A DNA stretch of 31,023 bases, from contig JAGWNO010000003.1 of NCBI GenBank assembly GCA_028871235.1, forward strand, positions 1 through 31,023, in the 5' to 3' direction. The notes under the pieces were generated by a model. The model saw only the letters and a list, made by a program, of their open reading frames with translations, was not told where the DNA came from and made no database searches. The DNA comes from Gammaproteobacteria bacterium (GTDB lineage Bacteria; Pseudomonadota; Gammaproteobacteria; Natronospirales; REEB76). The translations under genes were made by a program, and so were the position numbers. Positions 7,124-14,603 of this stretch are shown one piece after another; within the stretch, counting starts at the first letter, position 1, and each line of letters opens with the position of its first letter.

Positions 7124-8710
7124 ATGCACACGCAACCGGAAAAAACTGGGCCGGTGGTGGTCGTCCGTAACCCTGCCAGCGGCGCGATCATTGGGGAGTA
7201 TGCGCAACAGTCCGCCGACGCGGTACGCGCCGCCATCCGCGCCGCCCGTACGGCCCAACCGGATTGGGCGGCACAGCCGCTCCGCGAACGCCAACGCTGC
7301 ATCGCGCGGCTGCGGAATCTCCTGCTGGAACAGCTTGATGAACTGGCGCGCACCATCGCCGATTGCGTCGGCAAGACCCGTGTCGAGGCGCTGGCCACCG
7401 AGATCATGCCGGCGGTCGGCAGCAGCCGCTGGTACGAGAAACACGCCCCGGAATTCCTGAGGGGGCAACATCTGAAGAATGGCTCGCTGCTGTTCTTCAA
7501 CAAGCACAGCACCCTGCGGCGTCTGCCCTGGGGGGTGGTGGGCATCATCTCCCCGTGGAACTACCCCCTCGGTATCCCCATGCACGAGATCGTGCCGGCC
7601 CTGCTGGCTGGAAATGCAGTGATATTCAAGACCGCGCCGGAAACCCTGCCGGTGGGCGTCAAAATCACGCAATTGCTGCAGCAGGCACGATTACCGGCGG
7701 ATGTGTTCCACCACGTCAACATTGACGGCCCATTATGCGGTGACCTGTTCCTGGAGCACGGCGGCGTGGACAAGCTGTTCTTCACAGGTTCAGTGCGCGT
7801 CGGCAAGCAGCTCATGGAGAAGGCCGCGAACACCCTCACCCCGCTATCACTGGAGCTGGGCGGCAAGGATGCCATGATCGTGTGTGCTGACGCAGACCTG
7901 GAGCGCGCCGCCGGCGGCGCCGTGTGGGCGGGCCTGTCCAATGCCGGCCAATCCTGCGCCGGCGTCGAGCGGCTATACGTACACCAGGACATATACACGC
8001 CATTCATGGCATTGCTGCGGCAGAAAGTGGCGGCACTGCGGGTGGGACCTGACGCGGACTTCAGCGTGGATGTGGGCGCCATCTGCACCGAGCGGCAGGT
8101 GGCGACCATCAAGCAGCACCTGCACGATGCGCTGCGGCATGGCGCCGCGGTGTTTGCACAGGCAAAACCGCCGGCCGGCGGCAATCCGCGTTTCATCCCG
8201 CCTACGGTGCTCACCCAGGTGGACCACAGCATGGTGGTGATGCGGGAGGAAACCTTCGGCCCGGTGATCGGTGTGATGCCGTTCGCAAGCGACATGGAGG
8301 CCGTGCGGCTCGCCAATGACTCAGTCTATGGGCTCAGCGCCTCCGTCTGGTCGCAGGACCTGCGCCGCGCCGCGCGACTTGCCGGACAAATACGCGCCGG
8401 CGCCGTGACCATCAACGATCATCTGCTCTCTCACGGCCTCACCGAAACGCCTTGGGGCGGGCACCGGGATTCCGGCAACGGCCGCGGTCACGGGCGCTTC
8501 GCCTTCGAGGCGGTGACCACACCGCAAGTCATCGTCAATGATTGGCTGAAATTGATCAAGCGCCAGCCATTCTGGATGCCCTATGATGCACGGGGTTACC
8601 AGGGTCTCAAAGGCATCCTTACGGCCTTATATGGCAGCGGCATGCTGCGCCGCTTGTCCGGACTCAGGCAGTTTGCACGACTGCTGCCGCGGATGCTGGG
8701 CAGGGGTTAG
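7124..8710 (+). CDS. Aldehyde dehydrogenase family protein, NAD(P)-dependent
   Basis: The enzyme oxidises an aldehyde to the carboxylic acid. It is about 528 residues and carries the family motifs in order: the PWNYPL cofactor-binding turn (GVVGIISPWNYPLGIP), FFTGSVRVGK, the general base Glu near 244 in LELGGKDA, and the catalytic Cys near 278 in GQSCAGVERLYVH. ETFGPVIGVMPF and a conserved PWGGHRDSGNGRGHG follow. After the core (about residue 460) there is a tail of some 60 residues with a WMPY motif and a basic/hydrophobic end. Such tails occur in aldehyde dehydrogenases acting on long-chain or membrane-associated aldehydes. In-frame ATGs exist at 7067, 7091 and 7094; I chose 7124 because AGAGG lies 7 nt before it and the homologous part starts soon after. 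The substrate cannot be read from sequence; fatty aldehydes are plausible. Confidence 0.9.
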   Translation: MHTQPEKTGPVVVVRNPASGAIIGEYAQQSADAVRAAIRAARTAQPDWAAQPLRERQRCIARLRNLLLEQLDELARTIADCVGKTRVEALATEIMPAVGSSRWYEKHAPEFLRGQHLKNGSLLFFNKHSTLRRLPWGVVGIISPWNYPLGIPMHEIVPALLAGNAVIFKTAPETLPVGVKITQLLQQARLPADVFHHVNIDGPLCGDLFLEHGGVDKLFFTGSVRVGKQLMEKAANTLTPLSLELGGKDAMIVCADADLERAAGGAVWAGLSNAGQSCAGVERLYVHQDIYTPFMALLRQKVAALRVGPDADFSVDVGAICTERQVATIKQHLHDALRHGAAVFAQAKPPAGGNPRFIPPTVLTQVDHSMVVMREETFGPVIGVMPFASDMEAVRLANDSVYGLSASVWSQDLRRAARLAGQIRAGAVTINDHLLSHGLTETPWGGHRDSGNGRGHGRFAFEAVTTPQVIVNDWLKLIKRQPFWMPYDARGYQGLKGILTALYGSGMLRRLSGLRQFARLLPRMLGRG

Positions 8711-8889
8711 GGATCAATGCAACAGAAGCATGTCATCGATGTCCACAAGGGCGTGAGACCTTCGTCGCCCTGGTGTGTATGGCCATATGCCGCCAGCGAC
8801 AAACACGGGCCGCTGTCACGCATGCGGGTTCTCCCGCCTGGAGAGCCCGCAGCGGGCTGCGCATATCCGGCGTCATCACTGGATAGCGG
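8711..8889. other. Gap between convergent genes with two small hairpins
   Basis: No credible gene is visible. Two adjacent inverted repeats, GCGGG-TTCT-CCCGC at 8824-8837 and AGCCCG-CAG-CGGGCT at 8844-8858, could fold in the transcript from either convergent gene. Neither is followed by a T-run on either strand, so at best they are transcript-end stabilisers rather than intrinsic terminators. Confidence 0.3.
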
Positions 8890-9543
8890 TTATCCCGGCG
8901 ATCCGAATTGATCCAGGGAGACTTCTTGCAGTACTTCCACTTCGCCGCTGAAGGTAATCTCATCATCGAACGAGTCCAGCTCCGCGCCATTCCAGTAATC
9001 CACGGCGCGCTTGCGCCATTCGCTCAATGAGATGGTGTCCCCCAGGATGAGCTGCTGGTTGGCGCGATGTACCTCGCCGGTGGCGCGCACCCTGAATACC
9101 TTCTTGTGGTCACCGCGTATGTTATCCAGCCAGAAACGCACCGATTTGCTCTCTTCAGGAATGAGCCAGATACAGGTGGTGCGGGATGGCAGATCCGGAT
9201 ACAGCTGTTTGCGGACATCCTCGTACACCAGCTCACGGATCATGCGGGTGGACAGGAACAGGCTATCGAGTGTTTCTGCCAGGGTCATGACCGGATCGAA
9301 GTGGTAGAAGCTCAGCCGCGGGTCCTTCTTGCCCTGTTTCCTGTAACTGCTGAGGGCGCGGTAGGCCACCATGTCGATGGTATAGACCTCGCCGGTCTCC
9401 GGGTTGGTGACGCCGCGCCGGGCTATTTCAAAAGCCCGCCAGGCATTGTTAGGCTCCTCACCGAAAGTGAACTTGGCGCTCTCGACCCACTTGGATGAGT
9501 TGTGCTTGTGGATGTGATAGAACTTTTCATTTTCTATGTGCAT
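8890..9543 (-). CDS. Uncharacterised protein, possibly DUF2441/ADP-ribosyltransferase-like
   Basis: This is a 217-residue cytoplasmic protein with no signal peptide or membrane segment. The start at 9543 has GGGA about 7 nt upstream. Visible blocks are an N-terminal FYHIHKHNSSKW, a middle LSTRMIRELVYEDVRKQLYP followed by DLPSRTTCIWLIPE, then SVRFWLDNIRGDHKKVFRVR and a C-terminal acidic segment ending in EVEVLQEV. The order (an N-terminal aromatic-His strand, a helix with E-x-V-R, a P-S-R turn, a W-Y-G segment and a final Glu-containing strand) reminds me of DUF2441 proteins and of small ADP-ribosyltransferase-like folds. I cannot prove that by eye. By eye it has more Lys and Asn codons than its neighbours. 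It is 120 bp downstream of the radical SAM gene, same strand. No toxin-antitoxin partner is visible beside it. Confidence 0.6.
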   Translation of the reverse strand: MHIENEKFYHIHKHNSSKWVESAKFTFGEEPNNAWRAFEIARRGVTNPETGEVYTIDMVAYRALSSYRKQGKKDPRLSFYHFDPVMTLAETLDSLFLSTRMIRELVYEDVRKQLYPDLPSRTTCIWLIPEESKSVRFWLDNIRGDHKKVFRVRATGEVHRANQQLILGDTISLSEWRKRAVDYWNGAELDSFDDEITFSGEVEVLQEVSLDQFGSPG

Positions 9544-9663
9544 GTTCTATCCCGATTGTCAGGTTTGATGACGCCACAGGCAGGGCAGTGTAACGAGCCA
9601 TGCTTGTGTATATGGCAACCCCGGGCATGTTAGCCCAAAAACATGCAATGCGTCATCTCGATA

Positions 9664-10758
9664 TCATGGAGATGCAGCGGCGATTCTCACCGGCAGGCGT
9701 TTCCTGCCCCAATGACCCGGTTTGCCGCCAAACACACCCGGCAGCGAAGCGCCGCATTGCCCGCATTGACCCGCATCCGTGAGGTTCCAGCGGCCGAGCT
9801 GGTACCACTCGCGCTCGATCAGCAGCGTCCCGCAGTGGTGGCACCAGGTGCTGCCGCCCTCCCTGTCGTACACATTGCCGGTGTAGCAATAACGCAGGCC
9901 GTTGCGGATAGCGATGGCGCGCGCCCGGGTGAGAGTTGCGGGTGGCGTCGGCGGCTTGTCCAGCATCTTCCAATCCGGATGGAAGGCGGTGAAATGCAGC
10001 GGCACATCCGCTCCCAGGTTTTCCATGATCCATTGGCTCAATGCCTCGATCTCGTGTGTGGAATCGTTCTCGCCCGGGACCAGCAGGGTGGTAATCTCGA
10101 ACCACACACTGGTCTCGTGGCGCAGATACATAAGCGTATCCAACACCGGCTGCAGATGACCGCCGCAGATCTTGTGGTAGAACGCCTCGGTGAAGGCCTT
10201 GAGATCCACGTTGGCGGCATCCATGTGCCGGTAAAACTCCCGGCGCGGCTGGTCGCACATGTAACCGGCCGTCACGGCGATGGATTTGATGCCCAACTCA
10301 CGGCCCGCATCCGCCACGTCCATGGCATACTCCATGAAGATCACCGGGTCGTTGTAGGTATAAGCCATGCTGGCGCAGCCGAGTGCCCTCGCGGTGCGCG
10401 CCAGGGTTTCGGGCATGGCGAGGTCGGCGAGCGTATCCATTTCCCGGGACTTGGACATATCCCAGTTCTGGCAGAACTTGCAGGCCAAGTTGCAGCCCGC
10501 TGTGCCGAAAGACAGCACCGGCGTACCCGGCAGGAAATGGTTGAGCGGTTTCTTTTCCACCGGATCGATGCAGAAACCGCTGGAACGGCCGTAGCTGAAC
10601 AGCTTGATCTGGCCATCCTCGCGGCCGCGCACGAAGCACAGGCCCCGCTGGCCCTCGTTGAGCTTGCAGGCGCGCGGACAGGCGTCGCACTGGACCCTGC
10701 CGTCCTCCAGCCTGTGCCAGTACCGGGTCGAAACCGCCGTCGGCGGCATGATGTCCAT
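9664..10758 (-). CDS. amrS: AmmeMemoRadiSam system radical SAM enzyme
   Basis: This 364-residue radical SAM protein belongs to the pyruvate-formate-lyase-activating-enzyme-like branch that accompanies Memo-like and AMMECR1-like proteins. The SAM-binding [4Fe-4S] motif CNLACKFC gives Cys 89, 93 and 96. An N-terminal Cys cluster (C24, C27, C31, C41) and a C-terminal zinc-ribbon-like pair (C306/C309 and C332/C335) could bind extra metal. The YTYNDPVIFMEYAMD and VDLKAF segments are typical of the branch. The reaction is unknown; the family is suspected to modify a protein or peptide. Its start at 10758 lies 32 bp from the oppositely oriented amrB, so the three-gene system is split over a divergent pair here. 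The radical SAM call is firm and the system name follows from the neighbours. Confidence 0.92.
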   Translation of the reverse strand: MDIMPPTAVSTRYWHRLEDGRVQCDACPRACKLNEGQRGLCFVRGREDGQIKLFSYGRSSGFCIDPVEKKPLNHFLPGTPVLSFGTAGCNLACKFCQNWDMSKSREMDTLADLAMPETLARTARALGCASMAYTYNDPVIFMEYAMDVADAGRELGIKSIAVTAGYMCDQPRREFYRHMDAANVDLKAFTEAFYHKICGGHLQPVLDTLMYLRHETSVWFEITTLLVPGENDSTHEIEALSQWIMENLGADVPLHFTAFHPDWKMLDKPPTPPATLTRARAIAIRNGLRYCYTGNVYDREGGSTWCHHCGTLLIEREWYQLGRWNLTDAGQCGQCGASLPGVFGGKPGHWGRKRLPVRIAAASP

Positions 10759-10790
10759 GCGTGCGCTCTCTCCGTACTAAGATTAAGTAT

Positions 10791-11588
10791 ATGACCCAGC
10801 GACCCAACGTGCGGCCCGCCGCCGTGGCAGGCCTGTTCTACCCGCAGGACCCCCGCGAGCTGCGTGCCCTGCTGGGGCGACTGCTGGCCGCAAACCCCGC
10901 AACGGGTCCGGCGCCCAAGGCGCTGATCGCGCCCCATGCCGGCTATATCTATTCCGGTGCCCTCGCCGCGCGGGCCTACAATTGCGTCGCCGCCCTGGCC
11001 GACACTGTGCGGCGGGTAGTGCTGCTGGGGCCCGCCCACCGGGTAGCGCTGCGGGGGCTGGCGCTGTCGAGTGCCATAGCTTTCCATACACCCCTCGGTG
11101 AGGTCCCCCTGGATCAGCAAGCCAGCGCCGCACTCCGGTCGCTGCCGCAGGTAAGCCTCTCTGATACGGCGCACAGCCAGGAACACAGCCTGGAAGTGCA
11201 CCTGCCGTTCCTGCAGACGCTGCTCAGAAATTTCACACTCATCCCGCTGGTGGTGGGCCGGGTACAGCCCGGCGAAGTGGCGGAGGTACTGGAACAGCTC
11301 TGGGGCGGAGCGGAGACGCTGATAGTGGTGAGTTCCGACCTTAGCCACTACCACACTTACGATATCGCCCGCAAGCTGGATAGCGATACGGCGCAGCGCA
11401 TTGAATCTCTGCTGCTGCCGCTGGAAGCCGAACAGGCCTGCGGCGCGGATCCCATCAACGGCCTGCTGAGCGTCGCGCGCCGTCGGCAGCTCGCCGTCAC
11501 GCGGCTGGACCTGCGCAACTCCGGCGACACTGCCGGCACGCGCGAGCGTGTCGTCGGCTATGGCGCCTGGAGTCTGCATGCTGCTTGA
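10791..11588 (+). CDS. amrB: AmmeMemoRadiSam system protein B (Memo-like)
   Basis: The 265-residue protein is a bacterial homologue of human MEMO1, which has a dioxygenase-like fold. It starts RPAAVAGLFYP, the usual family opening. Conserved metal-site candidates are H49 in APHAGYIYSG, H83 in LLGPAHR, H186 in VVSSDLSHYH and C217 in the QACGADPINGLL segment, matching the His/His/Cys arrangement reported to bind metal in human MEMO1. Its bacterial substrate is unknown. The frame is open back to 10761, but the ATG at 10791 fits the conserved N-terminus; no clear ribosome-binding site is present. The stop overlaps the amrA start by 11 bp, indicating translational coupling. Confidence 0.92.
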   Translation: MTQRPNVRPAAVAGLFYPQDPRELRALLGRLLAANPATGPAPKALIAPHAGYIYSGALAARAYNCVAALADTVRRVVLLGPAHRVALRGLALSSAIAFHTPLGEVPLDQQASAALRSLPQVSLSDTAHSQEHSLEVHLPFLQTLLRNFTLIPLVVGRVQPGEVAEVLEQLWGGAETLIVVSSDLSHYHTYDIARKLDSDTAQRIESLLLPLEAEQACGADPINGLLSVARRRQLAVTRLDLRNSGDTAGTRERVVGYGAWSLHAA

Positions 11589-12156
11589 TGCTGCGGCACG
11601 CGCCTTGCTGTTGCGTGTCGCCCGCCAGTCCATAGCCCAGAGGTTCGGCGGTCATTCGCCGCTGTCATCGCTGGATGATGCCGCACCCGCGTTGCGCGAG
11701 AAACGCGCTACTTTTGTGACCCTCAAACACCACGGTGCACTGCGCGGCTGCGTGGGTGTACTCGAACCGCTGCGCACCCTGCTGGAGGACGTGGCCCACA
11801 ATGCCCGTACCGCCGCCTTCCATGACCCGCGCTTCCCGCCCCTGGAGCCCGCTGAACTGCCCGGTGTGCATATCAGCATCTCGATACTCTCCACCGCCAT
11901 GCCATTGATGGCACCCACGCGCCAGGAACTGCTCAAGGCATTACGGCCTGGCGTGGATGGATTGATCGTACGGGAGGGTCCGCTACGGGCAACATTCCTG
12001 CCGAGTGTCTGGGAAACCCTGCCGCAGGCTGATGACTTCGTCGCCGGGTTATTGCAGAAAGCCGGCCTCGCCGCCGGCCACTGGTCGCCGGCACTTAGCT
12101 TCTTTCGCTATCGGACCGAGAGCTTCTGTGAAGGTGATAGGCTGTCTTCAGGGTAA
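11578..12156 (+). CDS. amrA: AmmeMemoRadiSam system protein A (AMMECR1 domain)
   Basis: This 192-residue single-domain protein is an AMMECR1-family member. The hallmark LRGCVG motif is present around residue 53 (ALRGCVGVLEPL), preceded by FVTLKHHG and followed by the conserved stretch NARTAAFHDPRFPPLEPAEL. The C-terminal LPSVWETLPQADDFVAGLLQKAG is also typical. The biochemical role of the family is not established. The ATG at 11578 is preceded by GGAG at 6 nt and lies inside the end of amrB, so the pair is translated together. A small lipoprotein gene follows after 32 bp. Confidence 0.92.
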   Translation: MLLDAAARALLLRVARQSIAQRFGGHSPLSSLDDAAPALREKRATFVTLKHHGALRGCVGVLEPLRTLLEDVAHNARTAAFHDPRFPPLEPAELPGVHISISILSTAMPLMAPTRQELLKALRPGVDGLIVREGPLRATFLPSVWETLPQADDFVAGLLQKAGLAAGHWSPALSFFRYRTESFCEGDRLSSG

Positions 12157-12188
12157 GGCGGGAATCGCCGGACGCGGAGGCGCGCAGC

Positions 12189-12467
12189 ATGAACAAGTGT
12201 GAAATATCGGCGGCGTTATTAGCCAGCCTGCTGTTGCTGGCAGCCTGCAACTCAGGCAGAAGTCCCAGTAATGCTTCCAGCAACGACCAGCACGCGCCAC
12301 CGCCCCCCAAGACGGTTTTCGACCCTTACATCCAGGATCTCAACAAGGCGAAGCAGGTGCAGGATACACTGCAGGCGCAGCAGCAACGCATGCAGCAGCA
12401 GCTGCAGCAGGCCCAATCGGGCACCACCCGCGGCCAGCCGACGCCGGCACAACCGCCCCGGCAATAA
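12189..12467 (+). CDS. Small Gln/Pro-rich lipoprotein, function unknown
   Basis: The 92-residue product has a lipoprotein signal peptide whose lipobox LLAAC places the acylated Cys at residue 20. The mature part begins with a Ser/Asn-rich spacer and a run of four prolines, then has one amphipathic Gln-rich helix (about residues 45-77, with KAKQVQDTLQAQQQRMQQQ) and a Pro/Gln tail. GGAGG lies 8 nt before the ATG. With Asn at +2 it would be expected in the outer membrane. It follows the amrB-amrA pair by 32 bp. Small lipoproteins with a single amphipathic helix are common in gammaproteobacteria and I do not recognise a specific family. Its stop is 4 bp from the convergent DUF2147 gene. Confidence 0.8.
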   Translation: MNKCEISAALLASLLLLAACNSGRSPSNASSNDQHAPPPPKTVFDPYIQDLNKAKQVQDTLQAQQQRMQQQLQQAQSGTTRGQPTPAQPPRQ

Positions 12468-12471
12468 ACAC

Positions 12472-12990
12472 TCACAGCCGCGGGCCCGGCTTCCCGGCGG
12501 GTGCGGCAGTGGCGGCATCAGGGGTCATCAGCGCCCGTGTCCAGACTTCAGTACGCCAGAAAATGCCGAGATACCCGCGGACCTTCAGGGTTCCGTCCGG
12601 CATCAGAGTCAGCTTGCAGCGGTAGGTGCTGCCACTCTCGGGATCATAGATCTTGCCGCCTTCCCATACGCTGTCGCCGGCATAGCGAAAGTGGGTCACC
12701 AGCGGCAGGCCGAGGATAGGTCGGGTGCGCAGAGCATTGTCGGGATTCTCGCGGTCCACTTTCAACTCGCCGCCCATGCCCTGTTTATCGTCAGCGGGAT
12801 AGCGCTGTTCCTGCAACCAGACGATGCGGCCCGCGTAAATTTCGTTTTGTTTGGTGATTTCCACCCTGGCCTTGCCATCCGCCGTGAGCCAGACACCCAG
12901 AATGCCATCGGCGCCGTTATCGGCGTGGGCGCCGTTGAGACATGCACAGGCGGCAACAAATAAAAATACGCTGACAATACGCATGCGCAT
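12472..12990 (-). CDS. Exported DUF2147 domain protein
   Basis: A Sec signal peptide (MRMRIVSVFLFVAACACLNGAHA) precedes a DUF2147 domain of about 120 residues. Its hallmarks are ILGVWLTADGKARVEI at the start, a central RIVWLQEQ, a conserved LRTRPILGLPLV, the WEGGKIYDPESGSTYRC block and VRGYLGIFWRTEVWTR at the end. The fold is thought to be lipocalin-like; the ligand is unknown and the protein would be periplasmic. An Ala/Pro tail of about 17 residues ends it. A GTG at 13002 overlaps the alkB stop as GTGA. I prefer the ATG at 12990 because AGGAGA sits directly upstream of it; the ATG at 12984 is also possible. It is the last gene of the five-gene minus-strand operon. Confidence 0.85.
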   Translation of the reverse strand: MRMRIVSVFLFVAACACLNGAHADNGADGILGVWLTADGKARVEITKQNEIYAGRIVWLQEQRYPADDKQGMGGELKVDRENPDNALRTRPILGLPLVTHFRYAGDSVWEGGKIYDPESGSTYRCKLTLMPDGTLKVRGYLGIFWRTEVWTRALMTPDAATAAPAGKPGPRL

Positions 12991-12998
12991 CAGTCTCC

Positions 12999-14054
12999 TC
13001 ACGGCGACGCCGGCTGCAGCGCCTTATAGCGGGCAAGACGCGGGTGCATCACGCGGCGCCACAGGGGTGGCACCAGGGCTAGCAGCAGCATGCCGGAATA
13101 CCCGGTGGGCAGCTGCGGGCTCGCCTCGATATGCCCCAGCGCCTGGTAGGAACGCTGCGCCTGGATGTGATGATGGGAATGGCGTGGCAGGTTGAACAGA
13201 AAGTAACTGCTGACGCGCTGGCTGGAGTTCCAGGCATGGGCGAGAGTGATGCGCTCGAACCGGCCGTCAGCCAGCCGCCGGCGCGTGAGGCCGTAGTGCT
13301 CCACGTAATTCACCAGTTCCAGCAGCGTGAAGGCGAGCAGGCTCTGTGCGAAAAAGAATACTACCGCCCGCCAGCCCATCAGCATGCCCAGCGCGACAGC
13401 GGACAGGGATGGCAGCAGTACGCACCAGAGCATCGGGTTGGATGGCGTCCATGGCGAGCGCCCTACCCTGGCAAGTCGCTGACGTTCGAGTATCCATGCG
13501 TGCCTGAAGCCCACAGCTACGGCACGCGGCACGAAGCGGTAAAACATTTCCCCATAGCGCGCCGAGGCAGCATCATCCGGCGTGCCCACGCGCGCATGAT
13601 GGCCGCGGTTGTGTTCTATATAGAAGTGCATATAGCACACGGACAGGAGCAGCGTCCGCGACAGCCAGCGGTCGAGCTTTCCGGTCTTGTGGCCAAGCTC
13701 ATGAGCCACGGTTATGCCAAGCCCGCCCGTGACCGTACCCGTGGTGAGGGTGATGCCGATGAGTGCATGCCAGGGTTGCGCGTACTGCGTCACCAGCCAG
13801 ACAGCGGTTAACAGCACGGCATAATGCAGCGGCACATAAACATACAACAGCAGACGGTAGTAGGGGTCGCGTTCCAGTGCGACGGCCTCCCGGGCAACGG
13901 GATTCCAGGTGTTCAGGCCAGCCAGCATGTCGAGCAAGGGCACAACATGGTACGTGAATACCGGCAGCATGAAATTCCACAGGCCGCCCAGGAAGAAACC
14001 GGCAAATGCCAGCAGCGGCAGCGTGAACGGCAGCAGAAACCCATACTTGTTCAC
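12999..14054 (-). CDS. alkB: AlkB-type alkane 1-monooxygenase (membrane diiron hydroxylase)
   Basis: The 351-residue integral membrane protein belongs to the AlkB branch of the fatty-acid-desaturase/hydroxylase superfamily. These enzymes hydroxylate the terminal carbon of alkanes using O2 and electrons from rubredoxin. All four signature boxes are present in order: HELGHK, EHNRGHH, NYVEHYGL and LPRHSHHH (usually LQRHSDHH). These supply the histidines of the diiron site. Several hydrophobic segments lie before the first box and between boxes. At 351 residues it is shorter than GPo1 AlkB (about 400). No rubredoxin or rubredoxin reductase gene is in the window. It overlaps the GNAT gene upstream by 4 bp (ATGA) and the next gene starts within 10 bp. 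The family is secure; alkanes as the physiological substrate are inferred. Confidence 0.88.
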   Translation of the reverse strand: MNKYGFLLPFTLPLLAFAGFFLGGLWNFMLPVFTYHVVPLLDMLAGLNTWNPVAREAVALERDPYYRLLLYVYVPLHYAVLLTAVWLVTQYAQPWHALIGITLTTGTVTGGLGITVAHELGHKTGKLDRWLSRTLLLSVCYMHFYIEHNRGHHARVGTPDDAASARYGEMFYRFVPRAVAVGFRHAWILERQRLARVGRSPWTPSNPMLWCVLLPSLSAVALGMLMGWRAVVFFFAQSLLAFTLLELVNYVEHYGLTRRRLADGRFERITLAHAWNSSQRVSSYFLFNLPRHSHHHIQAQRSYQALGHIEASPQLPTGYSGMLLLALVPPLWRRVMHPRLARYKALQPASP

Positions 14055-14596
14055 GGCTTTGCTCCAGCTCCGGCCGGCGTCACCACGCGTGCGGACAGTT
14101 GCAACCGGAAAAAGAGCTCACAACGCGCACTTGGCTTTACCGGGCCGCCACTGCGCACAAAACCATAAGCCTCATAGAGGGCGACGGCTTCCGTGAGCGC
14201 CGCGGCGGTATGCAGTTCCATTTCCCGGTAGCCGTGCTTCTGCGCCCAGGCCAGTGCGCGTTCCAGCAGCATCCTGCCAAGACCACGGCCGCGGAATCTG
14301 CGGGTCAGGTAAAGTTTACGCAGTTCGCACTGCGTCTCTGACAGCGGCAACACCCCGCAGCTGCCCACCAGCGCGCCGCTGGAATCTTCCAGTACCTCTA
14401 AGCGTCCGGCGCGTCCGGCATAGCTGCGTTGCACATCATCCAGATCTGCATCCATGCCTTCCAGGTCCGGCGGCAGGCCATAGTCCGCCAGGATGCCACC
14501 GATGAGTTCATGCAGCGCCGCTCCATCCTGGCGGCGCCCCTGCCGCAGCTTCAGACGCAGCTCCGTCAGCAGTCTCGCGTGGGCGGTATCCAGCAC
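14051..14596 (-). CDS. GNAT family N-acetyltransferase
   Basis: The 181-residue cytoplasmic protein has the GNAT fold: a substrate strand GALVGSCGVLPL, then the beta4 strand CELRKLYLTRRFRGRGLGRMLLERAL containing the acetyl-CoA pyrophosphate-binding R-G-R-G-L-G loop. A C-terminal motif B region (ALYEAYGFVRSGGPV) follows. The acyl acceptor cannot be predicted. The start codon is GTG at 14596 with AGGTG just upstream, 7 bp after the stop of the preceding gene. Its own stop overlaps the alkB start. The position between an unknown exported protein and a hydroxylase is unusual. Confidence 0.87.
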   Translation of the reverse strand: MLDTAHARLLTELRLKLRQGRRQDGAALHELIGGILADYGLPPDLEGMDADLDDVQRSYAGRAGRLEVLEDSSGALVGSCGVLPLSETQCELRKLYLTRRFRGRGLGRMLLERALAWAQKHGYREMELHTAAALTEAVALYEAYGFVRSGGPVKPSARCELFFRLQLSARVVTPAGAGAKP

Positions 14597-14603
14597 CTCG
14601 CAC

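Noticed and set aside
8717..8911. 64-codon plus-strand frame after the aldehyde dehydrogenase
   Set aside because: It lacks a clear ribosome-binding site and any recognisable sequence, and runs into the end of the convergent gene.
9643..10794. Plus-strand open frame of about 383 codons opposite the radical SAM gene
   Set aside because: The minus-strand reading has the CxxxCxxC motif and further Cys clusters; the plus frame has no motif and is a shadow.
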